Below are positions 44,194-52,943 of a DNA stretch of 64,000 bases, one piece after another. Origin of the DNA: TMED27 sp964350695 (lineage in GTDB: Bacteria; Pseudomonadota; Alphaproteobacteria; Micavibrionales; Micavibrionaceae); NCBI GenBank assembly GCA_964350695.1, contig CAYGKM010000001.1:295607-359606 (forward strand), written 5' to 3'. The notes under the pieces were generated by a model. That model worked only from the letters and a program-made list of their open reading frames with translations. It searched no databases and had not been told where the DNA came from. The position numbers were made by a program, and so were the translations under genes. How positions within the stretch are numbered: position 1 is the stretch's first letter; every line of letters starts with the position of its first letter.

Positions 44194-44892
44194 TTAATCG
44201 TCCGTGCCGGTGCTTTGGTCAATATCAGGCATGAAGTTCGAGAAATCAAACCCGCCGGTGCCGCTCTGAGAGTCGTTTTCTTCAGGTTGGCTCAGCTCGG
44301 CTTGTTGATCTGCCAAACGCTGCGCTTTCACCGCTTCAGGGTCTTTCCCTTGTGCGCGTAAGCCTTTTTCAACCGCCTTCTCATATTCCGCCCATGTGCA
44401 AAGACCAAGCTCCGCAGGGTGGCGGGGTTTAAGGTTCGGCGTGTTGGTATGTGTGCGGTCACGCACCGCGTTGATTGTCGGCTTTGTTGTGCCCACAACT
44501 TTAACAATCTGCGCATCACTGATTTCAGGATTGTGCTTAAGGATATAAGCAATCGCATCGGGCTTGTCGCCGCGCTTGGAAACAGGGGTGTAGCGGGGGC
44601 CTTTTGCGCGTGATTTAACAGGCGGCAAAGTGCTTTTTGAAATTTTCAAAGACGCGCCCGCATCCGCTTGGCAACGCTCAAGCTCTTCTTGCGTAAGCTC
44701 GTTATGATCAATCGGGTTGCGCCCAACAATACCCTTACCGATTTCACCGTCAGCCAAAGCTTCGATTTCGATCTCGGATAGGCCGGTAAACTCGGCGATT
44801 TGGTTGAATGACAATGTCGAATTATCAATCAGCCAGACAGCAGACGCCTTTGGCATCAAGAGTTGGCCTGAAACATTCAAAGCATTGGACAT
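44194..44892 (-). CDS. trcR: cell cycle transcriptional regulator TrcR (DUF1013)
   Basis: A 232-residue protein of the alphaproteobacterial DUF1013 family, named TrcR for a role with RNA polymerase in cell-cycle transcription. It contains LMPKASAVWLIDNSTLSFNQ, then IAEFTGLSEIEIEALADGEI, which looks like a helix-turn-helix, a basic linker, and a second HTH-like stretch DAIAYILKHNPEISDAQIVK followed by VVGTTKPTINAVRDRTH. The C-terminus is acidic and disordered. AAGGAG precedes the ATG. Confidence 0.85.
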   Translation of the reverse strand: MSNALNVSGQLLMPKASAVWLIDNSTLSFNQIAEFTGLSEIEIEALADGEIGKGIVGRNPIDHNELTQEELERCQADAGASLKISKSTLPPVKSRAKGPRYTPVSKRGDKPDAIAYILKHNPEISDAQIVKVVGTTKPTINAVRDRTHTNTPNLKPRHPAELGLCTWAEYEKAVEKGLRAQGKDPEAVKAQRLADQQAELSQPEENDSQSGTGGFDFSNFMPDIDQSTGTDD

Positions 44893-44997
44893 GATAGTAT
44901 CTCCTTAAAAATATGTGCAAATACACGTCAAAATTCTTCTCGCCCCGTTCCTAAAGAGGCTAGTCATAAATAGACTTTTTTATGAGGGAACGCCCAA

Positions 44998-45026
44998 TGT
45001 ATAGGAGGATTTGCGAAAAAATGCAA
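44998..45026 (-). promoter_or_regulatory. possible promoter of trcR
   Basis: Leftward, TTGCAT (45026-45021) and TATACA (45003-44998) are separated by 17 bases, about 105 bases before the trcR ATG. The long leader contains AGTC(TATTTAT)GACT. Confidence 0.4.
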
Positions 45027-45059
45027 GATTGATTTTTACCGCCATGCCAATTATCGTGA

Positions 45060-45248
45060 ATGACGATGTTTGATGAAGAATTACCAAAGCCGAAAACCAC
45101 CGAATTCCCGAGAAATCTGGACGCGCTGTCCATTGGCGAATTGAGTGAATACATCGAAGAATTAAAAGCCGAAATTGAAAAAGCCGAAGGCGACATTGCC
45201 AGAAAAAAGGCATCACAAGACGCCGCCGCTAGCATCTTTAAATCTTAA
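45060..45248 (+). CDS. DUF1192 family protein
   Basis: A 62-residue protein of the DUF1192 family: acidic start MFDEELPKP, then LDALSIGELSEYIEELKAEI, a short coiled coil, ending in KKASQDAAASIFKS. This size and helical pattern are constant across alphaproteobacteria; the function is unknown. The ATG at 45066 is an equally good start. It precedes guaC by 26 bases. Confidence 0.8.
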   Translation: MTMFDEELPKPKTTEFPRNLDALSIGELSEYIEELKAEIEKAEGDIARKKASQDAAASIFKS

Positions 45249-45274
45249 ATCGCACCTTTTAGAAAGACACATAT

Positions 45275-46315
45275 ATGCGCATAGAAAATGATATGAAACT
45301 GGATTTCAAAGACGTTTTGATACGCCCGAAACGCTCAACCCTGTCCAGTCGCAAGAATGTCGATATCGCCCGCGAATTCACCTTTAAATGGAGCAAACGC
45401 AAATTCAAAGGCGTGCCCATCATCGCCGCCAATATGGACGGCGTGGGAACATTCCAAATGGCAAAAGCCTTCATCGACAGTAAGCACGGCCTGTCAGTGG
45501 CGCTTCATAAGCATTACCCGCTTGATGAAATGAAAAAATTCTACAAGAAAAACGGCCATGCTTCGATGTGGTATTCCATCGGCATGGTCAAAGATGACGA
45601 AGAAAAACTTGAAGCCTTCATCAAGGCGGGCGGCAAACCCGATAAAATCTGCATTGATGTTGCTAACGGCTATAGCGAGCATTTCGTGGACTACGTGAAA
45701 CGTATGCGCGACAAAATGCCTGACATGACCATCATGGCGGGCAATGTCGTGACGGGCGAAATGACTGAACAGCTCATTCTCAATGGCGCGGATGTCGTGA
45801 AGGTCGGCATCGGTCCGGGCAGCGTCTGCACCACCCGTAAGATGACAGGCGTGGGCTACCCGCAACTCTCCGCGACGATTGAGTGCGCAGACGCCGCGCA
45901 CGGCCTCGGCGGCTTAATCTGCGCCGATGGCGGCTGCACTGTGCCCGGTGATATCGCTAAAGCCTTTGGCGGCGGCGCAGACTTTGTAATGCTTGGCGGC
46001 ATGCTTGCGGGCCATGATGAATCCGAACAAGAAGTGATCGAAGAGGGCGGCGAAAAATTCTTGCAGTTCTATGGCATGAGCAGCGACACCGCGATGAACA
46101 AGCACAAAGGCGGCGTAGCGGAATACCGCGCCAGTGAAGGCAAAACCGTGAAAATCCCGTATCGCGGCTCGGTGAATAATGCGCTTCAGGATATTTTGGG
46201 CGGCCTTCGCTCCACCTGCACATATGTGGGTGCGCGCCGTCTGAAGGATTTATCAAAATGTACAACCTTCATCCGCGTGTCCCAGCAAATTAACAACGTT
46301 TTCGGAGCTTCTTAA
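45275..46315 (+). CDS. guaC: GMP reductase GuaC
   Basis: Converts GMP to IMP with NADPH in purine salvage. The 346-residue enzyme is almost the length of E. coli GuaC and starts the same way (MRIENDMKLDFKDVLIRPKR). The catalytic Cys lies in KVGIGPGSVCTTRKMTGVGY near residue 186. There is no CBS-domain insertion, which separates it from IMP dehydrogenase. The C-terminus contains YRGSVNNALQDILGGLRSTC and the flap Tyr/Arg region. A hairpin follows the stop. Confidence 0.93.
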   Translation: MRIENDMKLDFKDVLIRPKRSTLSSRKNVDIAREFTFKWSKRKFKGVPIIAANMDGVGTFQMAKAFIDSKHGLSVALHKHYPLDEMKKFYKKNGHASMWYSIGMVKDDEEKLEAFIKAGGKPDKICIDVANGYSEHFVDYVKRMRDKMPDMTIMAGNVVTGEMTEQLILNGADVVKVGIGPGSVCTTRKMTGVGYPQLSATIECADAAHGLGGLICADGGCTVPGDIAKAFGGGADFVMLGGMLAGHDESEQEVIEEGGEKFLQFYGMSSDTAMNKHKGGVAEYRASEGKTVKIPYRGSVNNALQDILGGLRSTCTYVGARRLKDLSKCTTFIRVSQQINNVFGAS

Positions 46316-46321
46316 AGGCCA

Positions 46322-46368
46322 ATGCCTTATAAACGCCTTGCGCTCATTTCGCGCTATGCGTAAGGTAT
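46322..46368. terminator. hairpin after guaC
   Basis: ATGCCTTA (46322-46329) pairs with TAAGGTAT (46361-46368), including one G-U. The interior holds a second helix, CGC-CTT-GCGC / GCGC-TAT-GCG, with a symmetric internal loop. There is no T-run, so termination would need Rho, or the structure serves the leader of the next gene (start 46408). Confidence 0.4.
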
Positions 46369-46407
46369 CGAAAGTTTTGAGTTTAAAGCCTACAAGGAGA
46401 GCTTCAT

Positions 46408-46770
46408 ATGAGCGATGAAATTAAAGAACGCCTTAAAGAAACCGCAGATAACTGCGTGAAATCTTATGAAGCATGGAATAAAGATAAAAAAGACAAAGGC
46501 GCGCGCAGCGCTCTTCAAGACGCGGTTCACGAAATCCGTAAAGTTGCCTCTCGTTTGGAAATCGAACTTGCCACAAGCGAGCGTGACCAAATGACATCAA
46601 ACCCCATTCCTGTTCCGCCGCACCGCGATGCCCGTGGTCGCCACCAAAAGCCAGATAATGGCCCCGAAGGTGAAGAAAAAGGCGACAACAAAGGCAATAT
46701 GAGCGAAAAAGTCAGCCAAGGCATGAAACCGCGCCGGAAAGCCCCGAACAAAACATCCGACGAAGACTAA
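46408..46770 (+). CDS. uncharacterised small charged protein
   Basis: A 120-residue hydrophilic protein. Residues 1-55 form a helical bundle-like region (LKETADNCVKSYEAWNKDKK, then RSALQDAVHEIRKVASRLEI). Residues 60-120 are disordered and basic (RDARGRHQKPDNGPEGEEKG). AAGGAG lies before the ATG. No family recognised. Nucleic-acid association would fit the tail but is only a guess. It overlaps the gloB 3' end by four bases. Confidence 0.6.
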   Translation: MSDEIKERLKETADNCVKSYEAWNKDKKDKGARSALQDAVHEIRKVASRLEIELATSERDQMTSNPIPVPPHRDARGRHQKPDNGPEGEEKGDNKGNMSEKVSQGMKPRRKAPNKTSDED

Positions 46771-47492
46771 GCGTTATCTTTTAAAGTGCGAAGTTCACCG
46801 AAGCGCTCCGCAGAGCCGGCGCGCAAAAACACATTCGTGTCTTTTTCTGTTTTCAATGAAACGGGCAGGGTGGGTGCGCCGCGATCTCTTAACGCTCGAA
46901 CTTCTTTTAAACGCGCTTTGATCGCCATATTTTCAGGTTCGATCTTTTCGCAAAACTCACCGTTTGAAAGCGTGTATTCATGCCCGCAATAGATTTGCGT
47001 CTCATCGGGCAGACTCATAATCTTTTGAAACGAATCCCACATATCTTGGGGGCTGCCCTCAAACAGTCGCCCGCATCCCATGGAAAACACAGTATCCGCC
47101 GCCATCAAAACGCCGCTATCGGGGAAATAAAAACAGATATGCCCCATCGTATGACCGGGGGTCTCGATGATTTTAACTTGTTCACCGCCAAAGAAAAACT
47201 CTGAATTCTCGTTTAATAAAACATCCAGGTTCTTAATTTTATCGGCTTCCTTTTCCGGCCCAACCACGTGACATGAATGCCAACCAAGCATATCGGCAAG
47301 GCCGTCCACATGATCCCAATGATGGTGGGTGATAAGGATGACATCAGGCTTAAGCGCTTTGTCTTCCAAAGCCTTGATGATCGGCGCGGCCTCGCCCGGA
47401 TCAACCACCGCCACTTCGCCATTCTCCGCTTCCAGAATATAGGCGTAATTCTGCATCTGCGGAATAATCGGCACGAGCGTGACGCTAATCAT
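46767..47492 (-). CDS. gloB: hydroxyacylglutathione hydrolase (glyoxalase II)
   Basis: Hydrolyses S-D-lactoylglutathione in methylglyoxal detoxification. The 241-residue metallo-beta-lactamase fold enzyme has the metal motif THHHWDHVDGL near residue 54, ETPGHTMGHICF near 112, AADTVFSMGCGRLFEG near 134 and the late His in YCGHEYTLSN. It overlaps the NDUFAF5-like gene upstream by four bases and is the last gene of the leftward three-gene unit. Confidence 0.93.
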   Translation of the reverse strand: MISVTLVPIIPQMQNYAYILEAENGEVAVVDPGEAAPIIKALEDKALKPDVILITHHHWDHVDGLADMLGWHSCHVVGPEKEADKIKNLDVLLNENSEFFFGGEQVKIIETPGHTMGHICFYFPDSGVLMAADTVFSMGCGRLFEGSPQDMWDSFQKIMSLPDETQIYCGHEYTLSNGEFCEKIEPENMAIKARLKEVRALRDRGAPTLPVSLKTEKDTNVFLRAGSAERFGELRTLKDNA

Positions 47493-48295
47493 GGTTTATC
47501 TCCTGTTTTAATCTCATCGGTGGAAAGCGCATCCGCAAGCCGCGTCTTCGCGCTCCCCGGAGCGAGGGGCTTTTGCTGGCTGTCATGCGGCGCCCATCCC
47601 AAAAGAAATATAATCTCGAAACTCGCGATAATCCGCCCGTCATCTTCGCTGAAATTCTCCTGATAATGCTCCGCCGCCTTCGCGAAAAATGCCTTCCCCG
47701 GATTCACGCGGCTCCGCGCCTTGATGATGTTGCTCTCGCCCATCCCGCGCAAATCATGCATCAGCTTAAATATATTCTCATAGCTCACCGTGACAATCTC
47801 TGAATCAATAACGGGCAGCGCAAACCCGGCCCGCTGTAGGAGTGCCCCCGCCTGCTGCTTATCCGCGAAAGGAAACACCCGCGGCGACGCGCCCCCTTTA
47901 AGCGCAATTTCCGCGCTCATTAAACTCTCGCGCAGCTCATATAGGCTCTCCCCGCCGAACATCGCCGCCATAAAAAGCCCGTCGGGCTTAAGCGCCCGTT
48001 TGATCTGCACCAATGCCCCAGGCAGGTCGTTAATCGTGTGAAGTATAAGGCTGCTGGTAATCAGATCATAATGCTGCGGCTCTAGGCCCAAAGCTTCAAT
48101 CTCGCCGCGCACATCCTCATGGCCAATATCTTTGCGCACCTTAAATTCGCGCTTTATATCGGCAAAGCGATCCTCGATGATATCGGCGGCAAAGCGCTTC
48201 AGGAAATCATATTCACCCGCGCGCGCGGTAAATCGGCCTTTGCGCATATCCAAAAGCGCGCGATCAAATACAGCATTATCAGGCGTGTTTACCAT
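47489..48295 (-). CDS. NDUFAF5-family methyltransferase-fold protein lacking motif I
   Basis: A 268-residue protein that follows NDUFAF5 (a mitochondrial complex I assembly factor) closely from the middle on: DLITSSLILHTINDLPGALV, GLFMAAMFGGESLYELRESL, LMHDLRGMGESN and EIIFLLGWAPHDSQQKP. The expected SAM-binding block (ALDLGCGxG plus about 25 residues) is missing: DIKREFKVRK runs directly on to DIGHEDVRGEIEALG. The frame is intact, so this is an in-frame loss and not a frameshift. SAM binding should be impaired. The gene overlaps the 864-residue methyltransferase upstream by 7 bases and gloB downstream by 4. Confidence 0.8.
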   Translation of the reverse strand: MVNTPDNAVFDRALLDMRKGRFTARAGEYDFLKRFAADIIEDRFADIKREFKVRKDIGHEDVRGEIEALGLEPQHYDLITSSLILHTINDLPGALVQIKRALKPDGLFMAAMFGGESLYELRESLMSAEIALKGGASPRVFPFADKQQAGALLQRAGFALPVIDSEIVTVSYENIFKLMHDLRGMGESNIIKARSRVNPGKAFFAKAAEHYQENFSEDDGRIIASFEIIFLLGWAPHDSQQKPLAPGSAKTRLADALSTDEIKTGDKP

Positions 48296-50883
48296 TTTTC
48301 CGGTCTTGGCGCGTCATGCTCCAACGTATGTACAAATTCCTCAAGCTCGGCCTCAAACTCGGCTTCTTGTTCGGGGGTAATGTCCTCTTGCGCATAGCTC
48401 ACGGGCTTTTTCTCGGGCGCAATATCGTGCTTTTGAGAAAGCGTCTTACTTTGCTCTTTCAAATTCGCTTTGGCTTTTTGGTTCGCCAATTCCCGCTTTT
48501 CTTCGATATTAAGCTCAACCGTTCTTTCCGCGCGCAAGCCCTCAATCGAGCTATAACTCAGCGGCAGCGCCCAATCGGGACGCTTGGCTTCAAATTGCTG
48601 CGCCACAATCGCCTTCACCTGACGCTTCGCATCAAGGCGCAATTCCTGATGGAAATATTGATAACACCGCGAGATGGTCACCATCAAATTCGGCTGCTTA
48701 GACAGCAGGCGCTGCAAAAGCATGAACTGATAAAACGGAATAAACTTTGTATCCGGCGCTTTCGCAGATTCCGGCGGCGAGGCAATCGCAAACGGATAGA
48801 TGCGGTGCGGCGTCAGGCCCACATGCGTGAAATAACTCTCGCCCAGCTTCACAACCTTGTTCGGCGTCGCCCCAAATTGCTCGGCAATGAAACGCTTCAT
48901 AAGTTTTAAATTCGTGACCTCGGGCGGGATATTAAAACTCGGCGCGGAAACCGTCAGGCCGTTACCTTCATGGCGCTGCGGCACGGGCAAATGTTCAATC
49001 ATAATGCCCGCATGCACGGTGTTTTTATGATCCTTGGTCAGGGGCAACACAACAGCCGTATTCACGGTCTTCCCGTCATGCACAATGAAGTCCACATCCT
49101 TGGAGGATAGCCCCGACATCGCCCCGCGGCTCTGCCCTTCCTCCACAAAGGTTGAATGCACAGCGCGCAGCTCTCCCGTTGTCCCTTTAATCGGTTTAAA
49201 GCGCGTATCGTCTTCGCCCATCTGGTCGAGGATCGTCTTCACATCCGCCTTTTTATTAATCTTGGAAATTTGCAAATTCAGCTTCTTATCAATCCACGTC
49301 TCGGGCTTGAGGTTCAAATGGTGAAAGAGCGAAAGAAGCTGCATTTCAAGGCGCGCATTGGGGATCATCCCCACCGTAATCGCGTTTAAAATTTGCTGCG
49401 CTTCCATTTCGTGGATAGAGCCTTTGGCCTGAAACTTCTCGGTTGTGCCGATATTCTTTGGCAAAATATGGCCTTTGTTCTCTTCCACCGCGAGATAAAA
49501 GGTGTGAATCCGTTCGTCGATATATTCGGGCGCAGGATAATAATAATTGCCATGCTCAAGCATTTTCCCCGCTTGCGGTTTAAGCCCCAAATGATCGCGG
49601 GCAAACAGCACGCTGCTTTTGATGTCGAGTTCGTCCATCGCGGGCAGGTGTTTGATATCAATCGTAATCGGCTCCACCAAATGCCCCGACCATCTGCGCC
49701 CGTCAATATTCTGCCCGCCGCGCGGCACGGCGTTGGAAATACTGCGCGCAACGCCGTCGTGAAGATATACCTTCAAACGGCCTTCTTCATCAACGCGGTA
49801 TGGCAATATCTCGCTGGCCTCGAAATCACGGCTGACAATATCCATGATCTTGCCTGTGTTCTGGTTGCGCATCGCGGTGACCTTAAGGCTGCTCGCGGCT
49901 GTCGTGGAAGGGCGGCGCTCTTCAATCTGCAAGGATTTACGCTCCGCCATCTTGATCGCCACGGAGATATAACAGGTCGGCGGATTGCCAAGCGGCGTCC
50001 CGTTATCCTGATAGAGCCTGAAGCGTCCTTCGAATTTCTCTGTAATAATATCTTCATCATAATGCGGACCGGAATATTGCACCCGCGCCCCCAAAGCGCG
50101 CAGCTCTTTTCTGAACTCCCGCATCGTGAAGAACGTGTATTCCATCGGCAGCTCGGCTTCCCAATGGCTGCGATCATCTTTACGCATGATAAATTCATAT
50201 GCCCATTTATAGGGCAGGCGGAAAAGTCGTGTGCGCGGAAAACGCTCCGGCAACTCCTCAAGGAAAAATCCGCCGCACCCCGCATCTTGCTTCGGGCGCG
50301 CATGCTCGGCATACCACACCAAAAGATCGGCATCGGAAAGCTTGGCCAAATCCTTGCCCATGCTCTTTTCATCCGGCACTTCAAGCAGCACGAATTCTTC
50401 CGGCGGGGGCCGCGCATAGTCACGAATAAACATCGTGCCGCCTTTTTTCAGCATCTTGAACTGCTTGCGCAGCGTGTCGCTGACCATCCGCTCGTTATAC
50501 CGCGAGCCGGAAAAAATTTCGTGCAGAATATAGGAGTTCACAATTGCCCCGACGCTCTCGGCTTCAAAAATCTCCGATGACGCATCCCCAACCTTAAAAT
50601 CCAGATTAAAAAGCTTGTACCGCTCTTTGGCTTTGTTGATTTGTTTCTTGGATTTATCAAGCCCCGTGAACTTCACCTTCGGGTTCATCGCCGCCATACA
50701 ATATGTCATCGTGCCGTCATCACAGCCCATATCAATCACGCGCTCACCTTCCTCAAGAAGAAGATGCGAGAGTGTAAACCACGCTTTACGGATGATCACA
50801 GGATCAACACCTTTCAGCAGCAAATTGCGCTTTTCGATGTATCCTTCTGCTTCGGTTTCGATTGTTTTGTCAGTTTCAGCCAT
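48289..50883 (-). CDS. large methyltransferase fused to two Nudix-like modules
   Basis: An 864-residue protein from the ATG at 50883 (a TTG start 9 bases earlier is possible; no clear Shine-Dalgarno). Residues 20-310 are a class I SAM methyltransferase: VIDMGCDDGT as motif I, TGLDKSKKQI as motif II and ILHEIFSGSRYNERM later. Residues 345-500 look like a Nudix fold (ILPYRVDEEGRLKVYLHDGV, then NYYYPAPEYIDERIHTFYLA), but the REx2EE catalytic helix is replaced by LFARDHLGLK. A third region (about 560-760) repeats this end pattern (GESYFTHVGLTPHRIYPFAI). The C-terminus is a charged coiled coil. Its substrate is unknown. Confidence 0.7.
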   Translation of the reverse strand: MAETDKTIETEAEGYIEKRNLLLKGVDPVIIRKAWFTLSHLLLEEGERVIDMGCDDGTMTYCMAAMNPKVKFTGLDKSKKQINKAKERYKLFNLDFKVGDASSEIFEAESVGAIVNSYILHEIFSGSRYNERMVSDTLRKQFKMLKKGGTMFIRDYARPPPEEFVLLEVPDEKSMGKDLAKLSDADLLVWYAEHARPKQDAGCGGFFLEELPERFPRTRLFRLPYKWAYEFIMRKDDRSHWEAELPMEYTFFTMREFRKELRALGARVQYSGPHYDEDIITEKFEGRFRLYQDNGTPLGNPPTCYISVAIKMAERKSLQIEERRPSTTAASSLKVTAMRNQNTGKIMDIVSRDFEASEILPYRVDEEGRLKVYLHDGVARSISNAVPRGGQNIDGRRWSGHLVEPITIDIKHLPAMDELDIKSSVLFARDHLGLKPQAGKMLEHGNYYYPAPEYIDERIHTFYLAVEENKGHILPKNIGTTEKFQAKGSIHEMEAQQILNAITVGMIPNARLEMQLLSLFHHLNLKPETWIDKKLNLQISKINKKADVKTILDQMGEDDTRFKPIKGTTGELRAVHSTFVEEGQSRGAMSGLSSKDVDFIVHDGKTVNTAVVLPLTKDHKNTVHAGIMIEHLPVPQRHEGNGLTVSAPSFNIPPEVTNLKLMKRFIAEQFGATPNKVVKLGESYFTHVGLTPHRIYPFAIASPPESAKAPDTKFIPFYQFMLLQRLLSKQPNLMVTISRCYQYFHQELRLDAKRQVKAIVAQQFEAKRPDWALPLSYSSIEGLRAERTVELNIEEKRELANQKAKANLKEQSKTLSQKHDIAPEKKPVSYAQEDITPEQEAEFEAELEEFVHTLEHDAPRPEKW

Positions 50884-50933
50884 AATGGACAATGTTTATA
50901 GCGTAAAATCCGCAAATAGCCTATAAAAACTCT

Positions 50934-51677
50934 ATGTTTTCCTTGCTTAAACCTGTTCAAACTTTTTTGACCCAAACCGTAGATACGGTTTTGCCGCCGC
51001 GCTGCGTGATTTCGGGCGAAATGGTCGATCGTCAGGGCATGATCTCGGGCGCAAGCTGGGCGGGGTTAGATTTCATTACTGCGCCGTTTTGCGACCAATG
51101 CGGCATCCCGTTTGAATTCGAGGTCGAACAAGGCGTGAAATGCTCTCCTTGTATCGAACGTCCGCCGCCATACAGACGCGCCCGCGCCGCGCTCAAATAT
51201 AACGATACCTCGCGTTCTATGATTCTCGGCTTTAAACACGGCGATCAAACCCACGCCGTGCGGGCCTTCACCCCGTGGCTGGAAATGGCAGGGCGCGAGA
51301 TATTGGAGGCGGCGGATCTGCTCGTGCCCGTGCCGCTGCATTTCCGCAGGTTGATTGCACGCAAATATAACCAATCCGCGCTCATGGCCACCGCGCTGTC
51401 AAAGGCGACAAACATCCCCGCAGATGTAAAAGCGCTAAAACGCATTCGCGCCACGAAAGTGCAAGGGTTCATGAAAGCCGCAGAGCGCCATAAAAACGTC
51501 CGCGCCGCTTTCGCCATCAATCCGAAAGCGGATGTGAAGGGCAAAACGATTATCCTGATTGATGATGTCCTGACCACTGGTGCGACCGTCAAGGAATGCA
51601 CAAAAGTTTTGTTGAAAGAAGGCGCGGCAAAAGTGCATATCCTGACCCTAGCCAGAACCGTCCGCGAAGACTTCTAA
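50934..51677 (+). CDS. comF: ComF family phosphoribosyltransferase-like protein
   Basis: A 247-residue ComF/GntX family protein. An N-terminal zinc-ribbon-like region has cysteine pairs (CVISGEM, CDQCGIPFE, CSPCIERPPPYRRARAAL), and a PRTase domain carries the phosphate-binding IILIDDVLTTGATVKEC near residue 205. Family members act in DNA uptake in competent bacteria, but many non-competent species keep the gene. It converges on the UbiH-type gene with a 4-base overlap. Confidence 0.9.
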   Translation: MFSLLKPVQTFLTQTVDTVLPPRCVISGEMVDRQGMISGASWAGLDFITAPFCDQCGIPFEFEVEQGVKCSPCIERPPPYRRARAALKYNDTSRSMILGFKHGDQTHAVRAFTPWLEMAGREILEAADLLVPVPLHFRRLIARKYNQSALMATALSKATNIPADVKALKRIRATKVQGFMKAAERHKNVRAAFAINPKADVKGKTIILIDDVLTTGATVKECTKVLLKEGAAKVHILTLARTVREDF

Positions 51678-52894
51678 AGCGCTTCGCCCTTCGCCAATCG
51701 GCTCTGGTCAATCTGCGGCGCAAGGCCGATTTTCATCGCCAGCGTCTTCAGCGGCTCAAGCGCATCCAGTGATTTCAGCCCCGCGCGGCGCAAGCGTTTT
51801 AAGCCAAGAACCTGTGTGCTAACGATTGAATTCATGCGGTCCACACCAAATACGCGGCTATCAATATCAAGGCTGCGGCGTTTATCGTAAGCCTTCAAAA
51901 CACTTCCCGATCCGATATCTACGCCCAAGCGCGCCGCTTTCACAATCTCTTCCGCAAGCGCAGCCACATCCCGCAAAGACAGGTTCAACCCCTGCGCGGT
52001 AATGGGGGACATCACATGCGCCGCTTCCGCCACCAACGCCAAACGCGGCGCGGTGATCTGCGCGGCCTTGATTGTGCAAAGCGGCCACGCCTCAGGCCCA
52101 ACCTCCAATGTAATCCCGCCCAAAATATCATGCGTCTTGGCTTGCAGCGCGTGCTCAAACTCTTGTTTTTTCAGGCGAATAAGCGCCTCGGCGCGCTCAG
52201 GTTTCTCCACCCACACCACGCTGGATTGATTCCCCGGCAGCGGCACAAGCGCCATAGGCCCGTTCTCGCGGTGAAATTCGGTGGAGATATTCTGATGGGA
52301 TTTCGAATGATTAATCAGGCACGTAATCGCGCTTTGATCATATTTCTTGGTTTTGATCTGAATGCCCGCAAATTCCCGAACTGCCGAATTGCGTCCGTCC
52401 GCGCCAACAATCATTTTCGCACCTATCGCCTCGCCCGATTCTAATGTCACTTTAATATCGGTTTTTCCGATATCAAAACGCTCGAATGTGTCCTCGATAA
52501 AATGAACACTCTTCAGCGCTTTAATTCGCTTATACAACGCCGCCCGTAAAGGCCCCGCAGGAATGTTGTACCCAAACTGCTCCAAGCCGATATCTCCCGC
52601 AGGAAACTCAATCTCGATCGGCCCGCGCCCCGCATCGCTGTCATCGACAATCCGCATCTGCTGCAATGGTGCGCTCAGCGGCAACAGCCTCTCCCAAACC
52701 CCTGTGCTTTTGAGGATATTCAGCGAGCTATCCATCAACGCCACCGTGCGCCCTGAGGGCTCAATGTCTTTAAACGCTTTGGGCGGGTAGGGATCAACCA
52801 CTGTCACAGCCAAACCCACTTGGCCGAGCAAGACCGCGAGGCTTAAACCGCCCGCACCCCCGCCAAGAATTATAATATCAGTTTGCTTTGCCAT
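51674..52894 (-). CDS. UbiH/UbiF-family FAD-dependent hydroxylase
   Basis: A 406-residue flavoprotein monooxygenase of the ubiquinone-hydroxylase group. It has the GxGxxG FAD site (IIILGGGAGGLSLAVLLGQV), the DG motif MIVGADGRNSAVREFA near residue 165 and the late FAD loop SPITAQGLNLSLRDVAALAE. The usual GDAAH of that loop is AEAAH here, an unusual change at a conserved Asp. Ring position cannot be assigned from sequence alone (UbiH, UbiF, UbiI or UbiL). Aerobic ubiquinone synthesis is the likely pathway and fits the nearby bc1 operon. Confidence 0.88.
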   Translation of the reverse strand: MAKQTDIIILGGGAGGLSLAVLLGQVGLAVTVVDPYPPKAFKDIEPSGRTVALMDSSLNILKSTGVWERLLPLSAPLQQMRIVDDSDAGRGPIEIEFPAGDIGLEQFGYNIPAGPLRAALYKRIKALKSVHFIEDTFERFDIGKTDIKVTLESGEAIGAKMIVGADGRNSAVREFAGIQIKTKKYDQSAITCLINHSKSHQNISTEFHRENGPMALVPLPGNQSSVVWVEKPERAEALIRLKKQEFEHALQAKTHDILGGITLEVGPEAWPLCTIKAAQITAPRLALVAEAAHVMSPITAQGLNLSLRDVAALAEEIVKAARLGVDIGSGSVLKAYDKRRSLDIDSRVFGVDRMNSIVSTQVLGLKRLRRAGLKSLDALEPLKTLAMKIGLAPQIDQSRLAKGEAL

Positions 52895-52943
52895 GGTGCC
52901 TGCACTAGTTTTTACTCATATAGTTTGTAAAGGAGATCATTAA

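Noticed and set aside
46322..46368. Fourth copy of the structured element after guaC
   Set aside because: It forms a hairpin of similar size, but the internal arms (TAGG..GCGA, GCAAC) are absent.
49393..50580. 395-codon open frame opposite the large methyltransferase gene
   Set aside because: Composition is typical of an antisense frame and no domain is seen; the leftward gene has clear motifs.
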